In this document: positions 1 to 13,440 of the stretch, one piece after another
Layout: each line of letters starts with the position of its first letter
How positions within the stretch are numbered: position 1 is the stretch's first letter
Assembly: GCF_905171775.1 (NCBI RefSeq)
Contig: NC_053489.1
Coordinates: 325,355,972 to 325,419,971 of the forward strand
Origin: Rana temporaria
Taxonomy: Eukaryota; Chordata; Amphibia; Anura; Ranidae
DNA length: 64,000 nt
Direction: 5' to 3'
The notes under the pieces: model-generated
Seen by the model: the letters and a program-made list of their open reading frames with translations, nothing else
What the model was told of the DNA's origin: nothing
Database searches by the model: none
Made by a program: the position numbers and the translations under genes

Positions 1-197
1 CTAAATTTTTTTCAAAAAAGAAAAATCGCAGAGGTGATCAAATACCACCAAAAGAAAGCTTGTGGGAACAAAATGATAAACATTTCATTTGGGTACAGTG
101 TAGCACGACTGCACAATTGTCATTAAAATTGCGACAGTGCTGAAAGCTGAAAATTGGCTTGGGCGGGAAGGTGCGTAAGTGCATGGTATGGAAGTGG
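1..197 (+). repeat. Right end of a TTAA-flanked DNA element (cut by window edge)
   Basis: This matches, with divergence, the right ends of the elements at 26195-27505 and 38085-39889, including the shared AGGTGATCAAATACCACCAA block. It ends in GGAAGTGG followed by CTAA at 198-201, apparently a decayed TTAA target duplication. The flank after it continues as hAT 3' sequence that is uninterrupted at 63611, where TTAA is intact. I infer the element inserted into the hAT element at that TTAA. TTAA targets suggest a piggyBac or Kolobok type; the family is not proved. Confidence 0.7.
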
Positions 198-1170
198 CTA
201 AATATCGTACCTGCTGGGTGTCTATAGTAGTGGCACGTGTTTAGAACTGTCCCTGCACAAAATGAGATTACTATAAGAAAAAAGTCATTTAAGACTGCTT
301 GCGGCTTTAATATAATGTTTGGTCCCTGCAATATGGATGAAAATCACTGAGAAAAATAGCATTGGGTTTCCATAGATAGCACCTCACTTTCTGTCCCAAT
401 GACACATTTTTTTTTTTTGTGAAACAAGTATTGTGATAAAGCATCAGTGGACAGGAGACACCTTTTACAGAAGAGAATTTTCCTTCCTTGGTGTAGATTT
501 CCTCTCACTTCCTGTTGTCTCCTTCCGTTTGCAAGTAGGAGTCGTTTGTAAGTTGGATGTTTGAAAGTAGGGGCCTGCCGTATATACTCTGCATAAATTT
601 GGGCCCTAGGTGTTGGTATTGCCACAACACTGTAAGCCCTCACAGTTAGTCTTGGTGGGCGCTGGAACGCCCTGCTGTGAAATATTAGATCAAGAATTGT
701 ATTTACATGCCCCTGTTGAACAGGGGCAGAAAAATTGGGCCTTAGGCACTGGTGCCACAACACTGCAACCCCTCACAGATACTCTAGTTGGAGCGCAGGA
801 ATGAGCCCGCTGCAAAGAATTGCATCAAAAATTGTAATTACACGCCCCTGTTAAACAGGGGCAGAAAAATTGGGCCTTAGGCACTGGTGCTGGTGCCACA
901 ACACTGCAACCCCTCACAGATACTCTAGTTGGAGCGCAGCAATGAGCCCACTGCAAAGTATTGCATCACAAATTGTAATTACACTCCCCTGTTAAACAGG
1001 GGCAGAAAAAATGGGCCTTAGGCACTGGTGGTGGTGCCCAGAATCAACAATGTTCTTACAAGCTATTAGCAAGATCATTGAGGAGGAAAAGGATATTCAC
1101 TCAGTATAACAGGATAGTCACTCAGCATCAGCATAGGCAGTCTTGAAGGGATCTGACATTTAAAAAAAAA
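198..1170 (-). mobile_element. hAT element, region 3' of the transposase
   Basis: This is non-coding sequence downstream of the minus-strand transposase. It resembles 63562-63987, which carries the same TTAAATAT..GTGCCTG and GAAAAATTGGGC landmarks, so it belongs to a family present at least twice here. No left terminus of the TAGGGATGAGC type is present before position 1, so the element continues beyond the window edge. It contains the short tandem repeat listed separately. Confidence 0.6.
590..1035. repeat. Tandem repeat, about 3 copies of 135-141 bp
   Basis: The landmark CAGGGGCAGAAAAA followed by TGGGCCTTAGGCACTGGTG begins at 721, 856 and 997. The spacing is therefore 135 then 141 bp, the extra 6 bp being a duplicated CTGGTG. 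A shorter, more diverged copy precedes them near 590-660. Confidence 0.8.
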
Positions 1171-4100
1171 TTACTCAGTTATATCAGCATCAGGTGCTTG
1201 GTAGCTGGTGGTGATCCAAGCCTGATTCATTTTTATGAAGGTCAGTCGATCGACCAAGTCGGTGGAGAGGTGCACCCTGTGATCGGTTACAAAGCCTCCA
1301 GCAGCACAGAATGTGCGTTCTGAAAGAACGCTGGATGCAGGACAAGCCAGTAGCTCAATTGCGTACTGTGCAAGCTCTGGTCAGTGATCCATCCTCAAGA
1401 CCCAGTAAGCCAGAGGATTTTCGGTGTCCAAGTCTGATCTTGCCCCTAGGTATTCCTGCACCATGTAAAACAGACGCTGGCGATGGTTGCTGGAACTGGT
1501 CATACCTTCAGGCTGCGGACTAAAAAATCATCTGAACGCAACGGTCAGACGGCCTCCCAGTCTCTGGGAACACGTTGCACAGACCTTTCTGCAAGGCCTC
1601 CTGAAGATGTTTCATCTTCTGCTCCCTCTGCGCCGGCAAGATAAGGTCCGCAACCTTATTCTTGTAACGTGGATCAAGGAGAGTTGCCAGCCAGTTATGA
1701 TCCCTCTTCTTGATAGCATGAACACGAGGATCCTTCCGCAGGCTTTGCAGGATCAGGGAGGCCATGCAGCGTAGGTTTTCTGAGGCATTCGGTGTGGAGT
1801 CCTCTGGGTCACTGAGGACAATATGATCCGCAGCCACCTCATCCCAGCCATTTACAAGTCCATGGGTGCCTTGGGACTGTAGTTGATCCCTTGAAGACTG
1901 CTGCTGATGCTGAGTGCTAGGCTCCACCTCCATGCTGACACAATCCTCCTCCTCCTCCTTGTCCTCTTCCTGTGTGATAGGTGGGCAAGCAGGAACACTG
2001 TGTGGATAAAGGGGGCCTTGAGAGGTAAGGAAGTCCTCCTCTTCCTCCCTCTGTTCTGCCTCAAGGGCCCTGTCGATTATTCCACGCAGTGTGTGCTCCA
2101 ACATGTGAATAAGAGGGACAGTCTCACTGATGCATGCACTGTCACTGCTCACCATCCTCGTGGCCTCCTCAAATGGTAACAGGACAGTGCATGCATCCCT
2201 GATCAAGGCCCACTGGCGTGGGAAAAAAAAACATGCTCCCCTGACCCAGTTCTGCTGCCATATTGGCACAGATATTCATTGATGGCCCTCTGCGTGTGCA
2301 GCCGATGCAGCATGGCCAACGTAGAGTTCCACCTTGTGGGCATGTCACAGATTAGGTGGTTCTTGGGCCGGTTGTATTCCCTTTGGAGGTCTGCCAGCCG
2401 AGCACTGGCATTATATGACCGTCGGAAATGCACACAGACTTTCCTGGCCTGCTTCAGGACATCCTGTAAGCCTGGGTACCTGCCCAAGAACCGCTGCACC
2501 ACCAAATTAAGGACATGAGCAAAACAGGGCACATGGGTCAGTTGTCCCTGTCGCAGGGCAGAGAGGAGGTTGGTGCCATTATCGCTGACCACCATTCCAG
2601 GCTTTAGCTGGCGTGGCGTCAACCACCTCTGAGCCTGCCCCTGCAGAGCTGAAAGAACCTCTTCCCCAGTGTGGCTCCTGTCTCCCAAGCACACCAGCTC
2701 TAGCACCGCATGGCATCTCTTGGCCTGCATTCCTGCGTAGCCCCTCGTACGCCTACGGAGCACGGCTGGTTCTGAGGAAACATCACCACAGGAAGAGGCC
2801 ACAGAGGAAGAAGAAGAGGAGGGGGTGGAGGAGAGAGGTGTGTCACAACCAGTAGTAGTGTTTTGGAGGCGTGGTGGCGGAACAACCTCCAAAACTACTG
2901 TACCTTGCCCTGCGTCCTTCCCAGCTGCCAGCAGAGTCACCCAATGGGCCGTAAAAGACAGGTAACATCCCTGTCCATGCCTGCTGGACCATGAGTCAGC
3001 AGTAAGATGCACCTTACCACTGACCGCCCTGTCCAGCGAGGCATGGACATTGCCTTCCACATGCCGGTAGAATCGCCTTCCGTGAGAAAAAGTGGTGTTT
3101 GGGTACTTGCCACTGAGGTACTGCACATTTCACAAACTCACGGAAGGGGGCAGAATCTACCAACTGAAAAGGTAGCAGTTGAAGTGCTAGCAATTTTGCT
3201 AAGCTAGCATTCAACCGCTGGGCATGTAGATGGCTGGGAGCGTACTTCTTTCGGCGCTGCAGCAGCTGGGGCAGGGAAATTTGTCTGGTACTATCAGTAG
3301 ATTGCACACATGTACTACCACTACTAGGTTGTGACACACCTATTTCTACACCTTCAGTGCAGGCTTCAGAGAGGACTGGGGGTCTAGTGGGGTTGGAGGT
3401 CACAGAAGGGCAAGGGGAGGTCCGCTTTGGTCTTTGGTGTGGGTCTTTCTGGTATGCTTGCCAACGAGCTGCATGGCAGGTCGACATATGTCTGGACAAG
3501 CATGTGGTGCCCAAGCGGGTGATGTTTTGGCCATGCGAGATACGCTTGAGACATATGTTGCAAATAGCAAAGGTACAATCTGATGGACATGTTTCAAAAA
3601 AGGCCCACACCAAAGAACTTTTGCTGTACCGTTGAGACACAGCAGCGCCATGCACAACCGAAGATGTGCCACGTAATGCAGTTTGTGTGCTGCCCTTAAG
3701 CTGACCCCTGGAGGGCATCCTGCCTCTTTGGAGATGTGCCTGTGCCTCGTCCTCCTCCTCCTCTTCCTCCTCCTCTCTCCTATCAGGCACCCACGTAGAG
3801 TCAGTGACCTCATCATCCCCTCCCTCCTCATCATTGTCGAAAACCTGGCAGTATGCTCCAGCTGGGGGAACATCACTGCCAGATTGCTGTCCCTCTCGGC
3901 CACCCCCTCTCCCTGGGCTCACATCAATGCCTTCCTCTATCTGTGTTCTGTCATCGGAGCCTTCAAAACGCTGCGCATCTTCATGCAGCATGTACCCAAC
4001 ACTGTGTTGAAACAGTTCGGGGGACTCCTCAGGAGGACATGGTGGGACTAGGGAAGGATTGTGTGATGCCATTGTGCAGAGGGAAGAGGACGCCTTGGCA

Positions 4101-4357
4101 GCTGCTTTGCCAGACAATCTACGATCAGTCTGTGTGAGAGAGGATGAGGAGGATGAGGACGGCTTGGTCATCCACTCTACTAATTTCTCTGCATGTTGAG
4201 GCTCAACACGGCCAGCTCCCGAAAAGAAGGACAAGCGGCCATGGCCACGGCCACGTGCTGAAGAGGATGCACCGCATCCACCACCAGCGTTACCTCTAGA
4301 TGCAAAGCCTGCTTGCCCTCGTGACTCTCTGCCTCTCTTTGTTGTCCTTCCAGACAT
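1171..4357 (-). pseudogene. hAT-family transposase, BED zinc finger, frameshifted
   Basis: Reading from ATG at 4355-4357, the first frame runs to about 3120. It has an Arg/Gly-rich start, a Ser/acidic low-complexity stretch and a BED-type zinc finger at about residues 248-295 (CNIC then RH..H spacing). The catalytic core continues in a second frame (about 3126-2230) with TADSWSS and DMPTRWNST, both typical of hAT transposases. A third frame (about 2230-1530) carries LLDPRYK. A fourth (1520-1171) carries the C-terminal dimerisation block with CPASSVLSERTF and AAGGFVTDHR. The breaks are a shift near 3123, a shift in the A-run at 2222-2230, a shift near 1520, and a TGA at 1381-1383 where hAT relatives usually have Trp. 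Intact, it would be about 1,050 residues and would cut and rejoin element ends. It is now inactive as a source of protein. The family call is firm; the subfamily (ZBED-like) is inferred. Confidence 0.9.
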
Positions 4358-5340
4358 ATTAATGCGTTTAGGTGATATTACACAGCAAACGTGCAGTCAA
4401 ACCAACTGCGTTTAGGTGCTATTAAACAGCAAACTTGCAGTCAGACCAACTACGTTTAGGTGCTATTAAACAGCAAACGTGCAGTCACACCAACTGCGTT
4501 TAGGTGCTATTAAACAGCAAACGTGCAGTCAGACCAACTACGTTTAGGTGCTATTTAACAGCAAACGTGCAGTCACACCAACTGCGTTTAGGTGCTATTA
4601 AACAGCAAACTTGCAGTCAGACCAACTACGTTTAGGTGCTATTAAACAGCAAACGTGCAGTCACACCAACTGCGTTTAGGTGCTATTTAACAGCAAACGT
4701 GCAGTCACACCAACTGCGTTTAGGTGCTATAAAACAGCAAACGTGCAGTCACACCAACTGTGTTTAGGTGCTAGAAAACAGCAAACATGCAGTCACACCA
4801 ACTGCGTTTAGGTGCTATTAAACAGCAAACATGCAGTCAGAGCAACTGCGTTTAGGTGCTATTTAACAGCAAACGTGCAGTCACAGCAACTGCGTTTAGG
4901 TGCTATTAAACAGCAAACGTGCAGTCAGACCAACTGCGTTTAGGTGCTATTTCACAGCAAACGTGCAGTCACACCAACTGCGTTTAGGTGCTATTAAACA
5001 GCAAACATGCAGTCACACCAACTGCGTTTAGGTGCTATAAAACAGCAAACGTGCAGTCAGACCAACTGCGTTTAGGTGCTATTAAACAGCAAACATGCAG
5101 TCAGAGCAACTGCGTTTAGGTGCTATTTAACAGCAAACGTGCAGTCACAGCAACTGCGTTTAGGTGCTATTAAACAGCAAACGTGCAGTCAGACCAACTG
5201 CGTTTAGGTGCTATTTCACAGCAAACGTGCAGTCACACCAACTGCGTTTAGGTGCTATTAAACAGCAAACATGCAGTCACACCAACTGCGTTTAGGTGCT
5301 ATAAAACAGCAAACGTGCAGTCACACCAACTGCGTTTAGG

Positions 5341-8000
5341 TGCTATTAAACAGCAAACTTGCAGTCAGACCAACTACGTTTAGGTGCTATTAAACAGCAA
5401 ACGTGCAGTCACACCAACTGCGTTTAGGTGCTATTTAACAGCAAACGTGCAGTCACACCAACTGCGTTTAGGTGCTATAAAACAGCAAACGTGCAGTCAC
5501 ACCAACTGTGTTTAGGTGCTAGAAAACAGCAAACATGCAGTCACACCAACTGCGTTTAGGTGTTATTAAACAGCAAACATGCAGTCAGAGCAACTGCGTT
5601 TAGGTGCTATTTAACAGCAAACGTGCAGTCACAGCAACTGCGTTTAGGTGCTATTAAACAGCAAACGTGCAGTCAGACCAACTGCGTTTAGGTGCTATTT
5701 CACAGCAAACGTGCAGTCACACCAACTGCGTTTAGGTGCTATTAAACAGCAAACATGCAGTCACACCAACTGCGTTTAGGTGCTATAAAACAGCAAACGT
5801 GCAGTCAGACCAACTGCGTTTAGGTGCTATTTAACAGCAAATGTGCAGTCACACCAACTGCGTTTAGGTGCTATTAAACAGCAAACGTGCAGTCAGACCA
5901 ACTGCGTTTAGGTGCTAGAAAACAGCAAACGTGCAGTCAGACCAACTACGTTCAGGTGCTATTTAACAGCAAACGTGCAGTCACACCAACTGCGTTTGGG
6001 TGCTATTAAACAGCAAACGTGCAGTCAGACCAAATGCGTTTAGGTGCTATTTAACAGCAAACGTGCAGTCACACCAACTGCGTTTAGGTGCTATTAAACA
6101 GAAAATGTGCAGTCACACCAACTGCGTTTTGGTGCTATTTAACAGCAAACATGCAGTCACACCAACTGCGTTTAGGTGCTATTTAACAGCAAATGTGCAG
6201 TCACACCAACTGTGTTTAGGTGCTATAAAACAGCAAACGTGCAGACAGACCAACTACGTTTAGGTGCTATTTAACAGAAAACGTGCAGTCACACCAACTG
6301 CGTTTAGGTGCTATTAAACAGCAAACGTGCAGTCAGACCAACTGCGTTTAGGTGCTATTAAACAGCAAACGTGCAGTCACACCAACTGCGTTTAGGTGCT
6401 ATAAAACAGCAAACGTGCAGTCAGACCAACTACGTTTAGGTGCTGTTTAACAGCAAACGTGCAGTCACACCAACTGTGTTTAGGTGCTATAAAACAGCAA
6501 ACGTGCAGTCAGACCAACTACGTTTAGGTGCTATAAAACAGCAAACGTGCAGTCAGACCAACTACGTTTAGGTGCTATTAAACAGCAAACGTGCAATCAG
6601 ACCAACTGCGTTTAGGTGCTATTAAACAGCAAACGTGCAGTCACACCAACTGCGTTTAGGTGCTATTAAACAGCAAACATGCAGTCAGACCAACTACGTT
6701 TACGTGCTATAAAACAGCAAACGTGCAGTCAGACCAACTGCGTTTAGGTGCTATTAAACAGCAAACGTGCAGTCAGACCAACTACGTTTAGGTGCTATTA
6801 AACAGCAAACGTGCAGTCACACCAACTGCGTTTAGGTGCTATTTAACAGCAAACGTGCAGTCACACCAACTGCGTTTAGGTGCTATAAAACAGCAAACGT
6901 GCAGTCACACCAACTGTGTTTAGGTGCTAGAAAACAGCAAACATGCAGTCACACCAACTGCGTTTAGGTGCTATTAAACAGCAAACATGCAGTCAGAGCA
7001 ACTGCGTTTAGGTGCTATTTAACAGCAAACGTGCAGTCACAGCAACTGCGTTTAGGTGCTATTAAACAGCAAACGTGCAGTCAGACCAACTGCGTTTAGG
7101 TGCTATTTCACAGCAAACGTGCAGTCACACCAACTGCGTTTAGGTGCTATTAAACAGCAAACATGCAGTCACACCAACTGCATTTAGGTGCTATAAAACA
7201 GCAAATGTGCAGTCAGACCAACTGCGTTTAGGTGCTATTTAACAGCAAACGTGCAGTCACACCAACTGCGTTTAGGTGCTATTAAACAGCAAACGTGCAG
7301 TCAGACCAACTGCGTTTAGGTGCTAGAAAACAGCAAACGTGCAGTCAGACCAACTACGTTCAGGTGCTATTTAACAGCAAACGTGCAGTCACACCAACTG
7401 CGTTTGGGTGCTATTAAACAGCAAACGTGCAGTCAGACCAAATGCGTTTAGGTGCTATTTAACAGCAAACGTGCAGTCACACCAACTGCGTTTAGGTGCT
7501 ATTAAACAGAAAATGTGCAGTCACACCAACTGCGTTTTGGTGCTATTTAACAGCAAACATGCAGTCACACCAACTGCGTTTAGGTGCTATTTAACAGCAA
7601 ATGTGCAGTCACACCAACTGTGTTTAGGTGCTATAAAACAGCAAACGTGCAGACAGACCAACTACGTTTAGGTGCTATTTAACAGAAAACGTGCAGTCAC
7701 ACCAACTGCGTTTAGGTGCTATTAAACAGCAAACGTGCAGTCAGACCAACTGCGTTTAGGTGCTATTTAACAGCAAACGTGCAGTCACACCAACTGCGTT
7801 TAGGTGCTATAAAACAGCAAACGTGCAGTCAGACCAACTACGTTTAGGTGCTGTTTAACAGCAAACGTGCAGTCACACCAACTGTGTTTAGGTGCTATAA
7901 AACAGCAAACGTGCAGTCAGACCAACTACGTTTAGGTGCTATAAAACAGCAAACGTGCAGTCAGACCAATTACGTTTAGGTGCTATAAAACAGCAAACGT
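5341..8000. repeat. 1408-bp (32-unit) tandem duplication within the satellite
   Basis: Rare variants recur exactly 1408 bp apart: AGAAAACAGC at 5521 and 6929, the AGAGCAACTGC unit at 5589 and 6997, the TTTGGGTGCT unit near 5996 and 7404, and the GTGCAGACAGACC unit near 6239 and 7647. The block starting at 5341 aligns to 6749 and still matches at 6541 to 7949, with only a few substitutions. Confidence 0.9.
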
Positions 8001-9218
8001 GCAGTCAGACCAACTACGTTTAGGTGCTATTAAACAGAAAACGTGCAGTCACACCAACTGCATTTAGGTGCTATTAAACAGCAAACATGCAGTCAGACCA
8101 ACTACGTTTAGGTGCTATTAAACAGCAAACGTGCAGTCAGACCAACTACGTTTAGGTTCTATTAAACAGCAAACATGCAGTCACACCAACTGCGTTTAGG
8201 TGCTATTTAACAGCAAACGTGCAGTCACAACAACTGCGTTTAGGTGCTATTTAACAGCATACGTGCAGTCACACCAACTGCGTTTAGGTGCTATTAAACT
8301 GCAAACGTGCAGTCAGACCAACTACGTTTAGGTGCTATAAAACAGCAAACGTGCAGTCAGACCAACTGCGTTTAGGTGCTATTTAACAGCAAACGTGCAG
8401 TCACACCAACTGCTTTTAGGTGCTATTTAACAGCAAACGTGCAGTCAGACCAACTACGTTTAGGTGCTATTAAACAGCAAACGTGCAGTCACACCAACTG
8501 CGTTTAGGTGCTATTAAACAGCAAACGTGCAATCAGACCAACTGCGTTTAGGTGCTATTAAACAGCAAACGTGCAGTCACACCAACTGCGTTTAGGTGCT
8601 ATTAAACAGCAAACATGCAGTCAGACCAACTACGTTTACGTGCTATAAAACAGCAAACGTGCAGTCAGACCAACTGCGTTTAGGTGCTATTAAACAGCAA
8701 ACGTGCAGTCAGACCAACTACGTTTAGGTGCTATTAAACAGCAAACGTGCAGTCACACCAACTGCGTTTAGGTGCTATTTAACAGCAAACGTGCAGTCAC
8801 ATCAACTGCGTTTAGGTGCTGTTTAACAGCAAACGTGCAGTCACACCAACTGCGTTTAGGTGCTATTAAACAGCAAACGTGCAGTCACACCAACTGCGTT
8901 TAGGTGCTATAAAACAGCAAACGTGCAGTCAGACCAACTGCGTTTAGGTGCTATTTAACAGCAAACGTGCAGTCACACCAACTGCGTTTAGGTGCTACTA
9001 AACAGCAAACGTGCAGTCAGACCAACTGCGTTTAGGTGCTAGAAAACAGCAAACGTGCAGTCAGACCAACTACGTTCAGGTGCTATTTAACAGCAAACGT
9101 GCAGTCACACCAACTGCGTTTAGGTGCTATTAAACAGCAAACGCGCAGTCAGACCAAATGCGTTTAGGTGCTATTTAACAGCAAACGTGCAGTCACACCA
9201 ACTGCGTTTAGGTGCTAT

Positions 9219-11060
9219 AAAACAGCAAATGTGCAGTTAGACCAACTACATTTAGGTGCTATAAAACAGCAAACGTGCAGTCACACCAACTGCGTTTAGG
9301 TGCTATTTAACAGCAAACGTGCAGTCACACCAACTGCGTTTAGGTGCTATTAAACAGCAAACGTGCAGTCAGACCAACTGCGTTTAGGTGCTATTTAACA
9401 GCAAACGTGCAGTCAGACCAACTGTGTTTAGGTGCTAGAAAACAGCAAATGTGCAGTCACACCAACTGCGTTTAGGTGCTATTAAACAGCAAACGTGCAG
9501 TCAGACCAACTACGTTTAGGTGCTATTAAACTGCAAACGTGCAGTCAGACCAACTGCTTTTAGGTGCTATTTAACAGCAAACGTGCAGTCACACCAACTG
9601 CGTTTAGGTGCTATTAAACAGCAAACGTGCAGTCAGACCAACTGCGTTTAGGTGCTATTTAACAGAAAACGTGCAGTCACACCATCTACGTTTAGGTGCT
9701 GTTTAACAGCAAACGTGCAGTCAGACCAACTACGTTTAGGTGTTGTTTAACAGCAAACGTGCAGTCACACCAACTGTGTTTAGGTGCTATAAAACAGCAA
9801 ACGTGCAGTCAGACCAACTGCGTTTAGGTGCTATTTAACAGCAAACGTGCAGTCACACCAACTGCGTTTAGGTGCTATTAAACAGCAAACGTGCAGTCAG
9901 ACCAACTGCGTTTAGGTGCTAGAAAACAGCAAACGTGCAGTCAAACCAACTGCGTTTAGGTGCTATTAAACAGCAAACGTGCAGTCAGACCAACTGCGTT
10001 TAGGTGCTATTTAACAGCAAACGTGCAGTCACACCAACTGCGTTTAGGTGCTATAAAACAGCAAACGTGCAGTCAGACCAACTACGTTTAGGTGCTGTTT
10101 AACAGCAAACGTGCAGTCACACCAACTGTGTTTAGGTGCTATAAAACAGCAAATGTGCAGTTAGACCAACTACATTTAGGTGCTATAAAACAGCAAACGT
10201 GCAGTCACACCAACTGCGTTTAGGTGCTATTTAACAGCAAACGTGCAGTCACACCAACTGCGTTTAGGTGCTATTAAACAGCAAACGTGCAGTCAGACCA
10301 ACTGCGTTTAGGTGCTATTTAACAGCAAACGTGCAGTCAGACCAACTGTGTTTAGGTGCTAGAAAACAGCAAATGTGCAGTCACACCAACTGCGTTTAGG
10401 TGCTATTAAACAGCAAACGTGCAGTCAGACCAACTACGTTTAGGTGCTATTAAACTGCAAACGTGCAGTCAGACCAACTGCGTTTAGGTGCTATTTAACA
10501 GCAAACGTGCAGTCACACCAACTGCGTTTAGGTGCTATTAAACAGCAAACGTGCAGTCAGACCAACTGCGTTTAGGTGCTATTTAACAGAAAACGTGCAG
10601 TCACACCATCTACGTTTAGGTGCTGTTTAACAGCAAACGTGCAGTCAGACCAACTACGTTTAGGTGTTGTTTAACAGCAAACGTGCAGTCACACCAACTG
10701 TGTTTAGGTGCTATAAAACAGCAAACGTGCAGTCAGACCAATTGCGTTTAGGTGCTATTTAACAGCAAACGTGCAGTCACACCAACTGCGTTTAGGTGCT
10801 ATTAAACAGCAAACGTGCAGTCAGACCAACTGCGTTTAGGTGCTAGAAAACAGCAAACGTGCAGTCAAACCAACTGCGTTTAGGTGCTATTAAACAGCAA
10901 ACGTGCAGTCAGACCAACTGCGTTTAGGTGCTATTTAACAGCAAACGTGCAGTCACACCAACTGCGTTTAGGTGCTATAAAACAGCAAACGTGCAGTCAG
11001 ACCAACTACGTTTAGGTGCTGTTTAACAGCAAACGTGCAGTCACACCAACTGTGTTTAGG
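9219..11060. repeat. 924-bp (21-unit) tandem duplication within the satellite
   Basis: The rare unit with AAATGTGCAGTTAGACC starts at 9227 and again at 10151, 924 bp or 21 units apart. The following rare units (a CACACCATCTACG unit, a GGTGTTGTTTAACAGC unit, a GTGCAGTCAAACC unit) keep the same offset. Confidence 0.85.
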
Positions 11061-11619
11061 TGCTATAAAACAGCAAACGTGCAGTCAGACCAACTACGTT
11101 TAGGTGCTATAAAACAGCAAACGTGCAGTCAGACCAACTACGTTTAGGTGCTATAAAACAGCAAACGTGCAGTCAGACCAACTACGTTTAGGTGCTATTA
11201 AACAGCAAACGTGCAGTCACACCAACTACATTTAGGTGCTATTAAACAGCAAACATGCAGTCAGACCAACTACGTTTAGGTGCTATTAAACAGCAAACGT
11301 GCAGTCAGACCAACTACGTTTAGGTGCTATTTAACAGCAAACATGCAGTCAGACCAACTGCGTTTAGGTGCTATTTAACAGCAAACGTGCAGTCACACCA
11401 ACTGCGTTTAGGTGCTATTTAACAGCAAACGTGCAGTCACACCAACTGCGTTTAGGTGCTATTAAACAGCAAACGTGCAGTCAGACCAACTACGTTTAGG
11501 TGCTATAAAACAGCAAATGTGCAGTCAGACCAACTGCGTTTAAGTGCTATTTAACAGCAAACGTGCAGTCACACCAACTGCATTTAGGTGCTATTAAATA
11601 GCAAACGTGCAGTCAGACC

Positions 11620-13440
11620 AACTACGTTTAGGTGCTATTAAACAGCAAACGTCCAGTCACACCAACTGCGTTTAAGTGCTATTAAACAGCAAACGTGCAA
11701 TCAGACCAACTGCGTTTAGGTGCTATTAAACAGCAAACGTGCAGTCACACCAACTGCGTTTAGGTGCTATTAAACAGCAAACGTGCAGTCAGACCAACTA
11801 CGTTTACGTGCTATAAAACAGCAAACGTGCAGTCAGACCAACTGCGTTTAGGTGCTATTAAACAGCAAACGTGCAGTCAGACCAACTACGTTTAGGTGCT
11901 ATTAAACAGCAAACGTGCAGTCACACCAACTGCGTTTAGGTGCTATTTAACAGCAAACGTGCAGTCACATCAACTGCCTTTAGGTGCTGTTTAACAGCAA
12001 ACGTGCAGTCACACCAACTGCGTTTAGGTGCTATAAAACAGCAAACGTGCAGTCAGACCAACTACGTTTAGGTGCTATAAAACAGCAAACGTGCAGTCAG
12101 ACCAACTACGTTTAGGTGCTATAAAACAGCAAACGTGCAGTCAGACCAACTACGTTTAGGTGCTATTAAACAGCAAACGTGCAGTCACACCAACTGCGTT
12201 TAGGTGCTATTTAACAGCAAACGTGCAGTCACACCAACTGCGTTTAGGTGCTATAAAACAGCAAACGTGCAGTCAGACCAACTACGTTTAGGTGCTGTTT
12301 AACAGCAAACGTGCAGTCACACCAACTGTGTTTAGGTGCTATAAAACAGCAAACGTGCAGTCAGACCAACTACGTTTAGGTGCTATAAAACAACAAACGT
12401 GCAGTCAGACCAACTACGTTTAGGTGCTATAAAACAGCAAACGTGCAGTCAGACCAACTACGTTTAGGTGCTATTAAACAGCAAACGTGCAGTCACACCA
12501 ACTGCATTTAGGTGCTATTAAACAGCAAACATGCAGTCAGACCAACTACGTTTAGGTGCTATTAAACAGCAAACGTGCAGTCAGACCAACTACGTTTAGG
12601 TGCTATTTAACAGCAAACGTGCAGTCACACCAACTGCGTTTAGGTGCTATTTAACAGCAAACGTGCAGTCACACCAACTGCGTTTAGGTGCTATTTAACA
12701 GCAAACGTGCAGTCACACCAACTGCGTTTAGGTGCTATTAAACAGCAAACGTGCAGTTAGACCAACTACGTTTAGGTGCTATAAAAGAGCAAATGTGCAG
12801 TCAGACCAACTGCGTTTAAGTGCTATTTAACATCAAACGTGCAGTCACACCAACTGCATTTAGGTGCTATTAAACAGCAAACGTGCAGTCAGACCAACTA
12901 CGTTTAGGTGCTATTAAACAGCAAACGTGCAGTCACACCAACTGCGTTTAGGTGCTATTAAACAGCAAACGTGCAATCAGACCAACTGCGTTTAGGTGCT
13001 ATTAAACAGCAAACGTGCAGTCACACCAACTGCGTTTAGGTGCTATTAAACAGCAAACGTGCAGTCAGACCAACTACGTTTACGTGCTATAAAACAGCAA
13101 ACGTGCAGTCAGACCAACTGCGTTTAGGTGCTATTAAACAGCAAACGTGAAGTCAGACCAACTACGTTTAGGTGCTATTAAACAGCAAACGTGCAGTCAC
13201 ACCAACTGCGTTTAGGTGCTATTTAACAGCAAACGTGCAGTCACATCAACTGCCTTTAGGTGCTGTTTAACAGCAAACGTGCAGTCACACCAACTGCGTT
13301 TAGGTGCTATAAAACAGCAAACGTGCAGTCAGACCAACTACGTTTAGGTGCTATAAAACAGCAAACGTGCAGTCAGACCAACTACGTTTAGGTGCTATAA
13401 AACAGCAAACGTGCAGTCAGACCAACTACGTTTAGGTGCT
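11620..13440. repeat. 1276-bp (29-unit) tandem duplication within the satellite
   Basis: The rare unit ATCAACTGCCTTTAGGTG occurs at 11969 and 13245, 1276 bp or 29 units apart. Neighbouring variants TACGTTTACGTGCTATAAAA and TTTAAGTGCTATTTAACA keep this offset. Confidence 0.8.

Noticed and set aside
6000..7671. Two identical 87-codon open frames, 1408 bp apart, as a duplicated gene
   Set aside because: They are three-unit frames of the satellite (132 bp) copied by the 32-unit duplication. There is no codon-level constraint and stops occur in neighbouring units.
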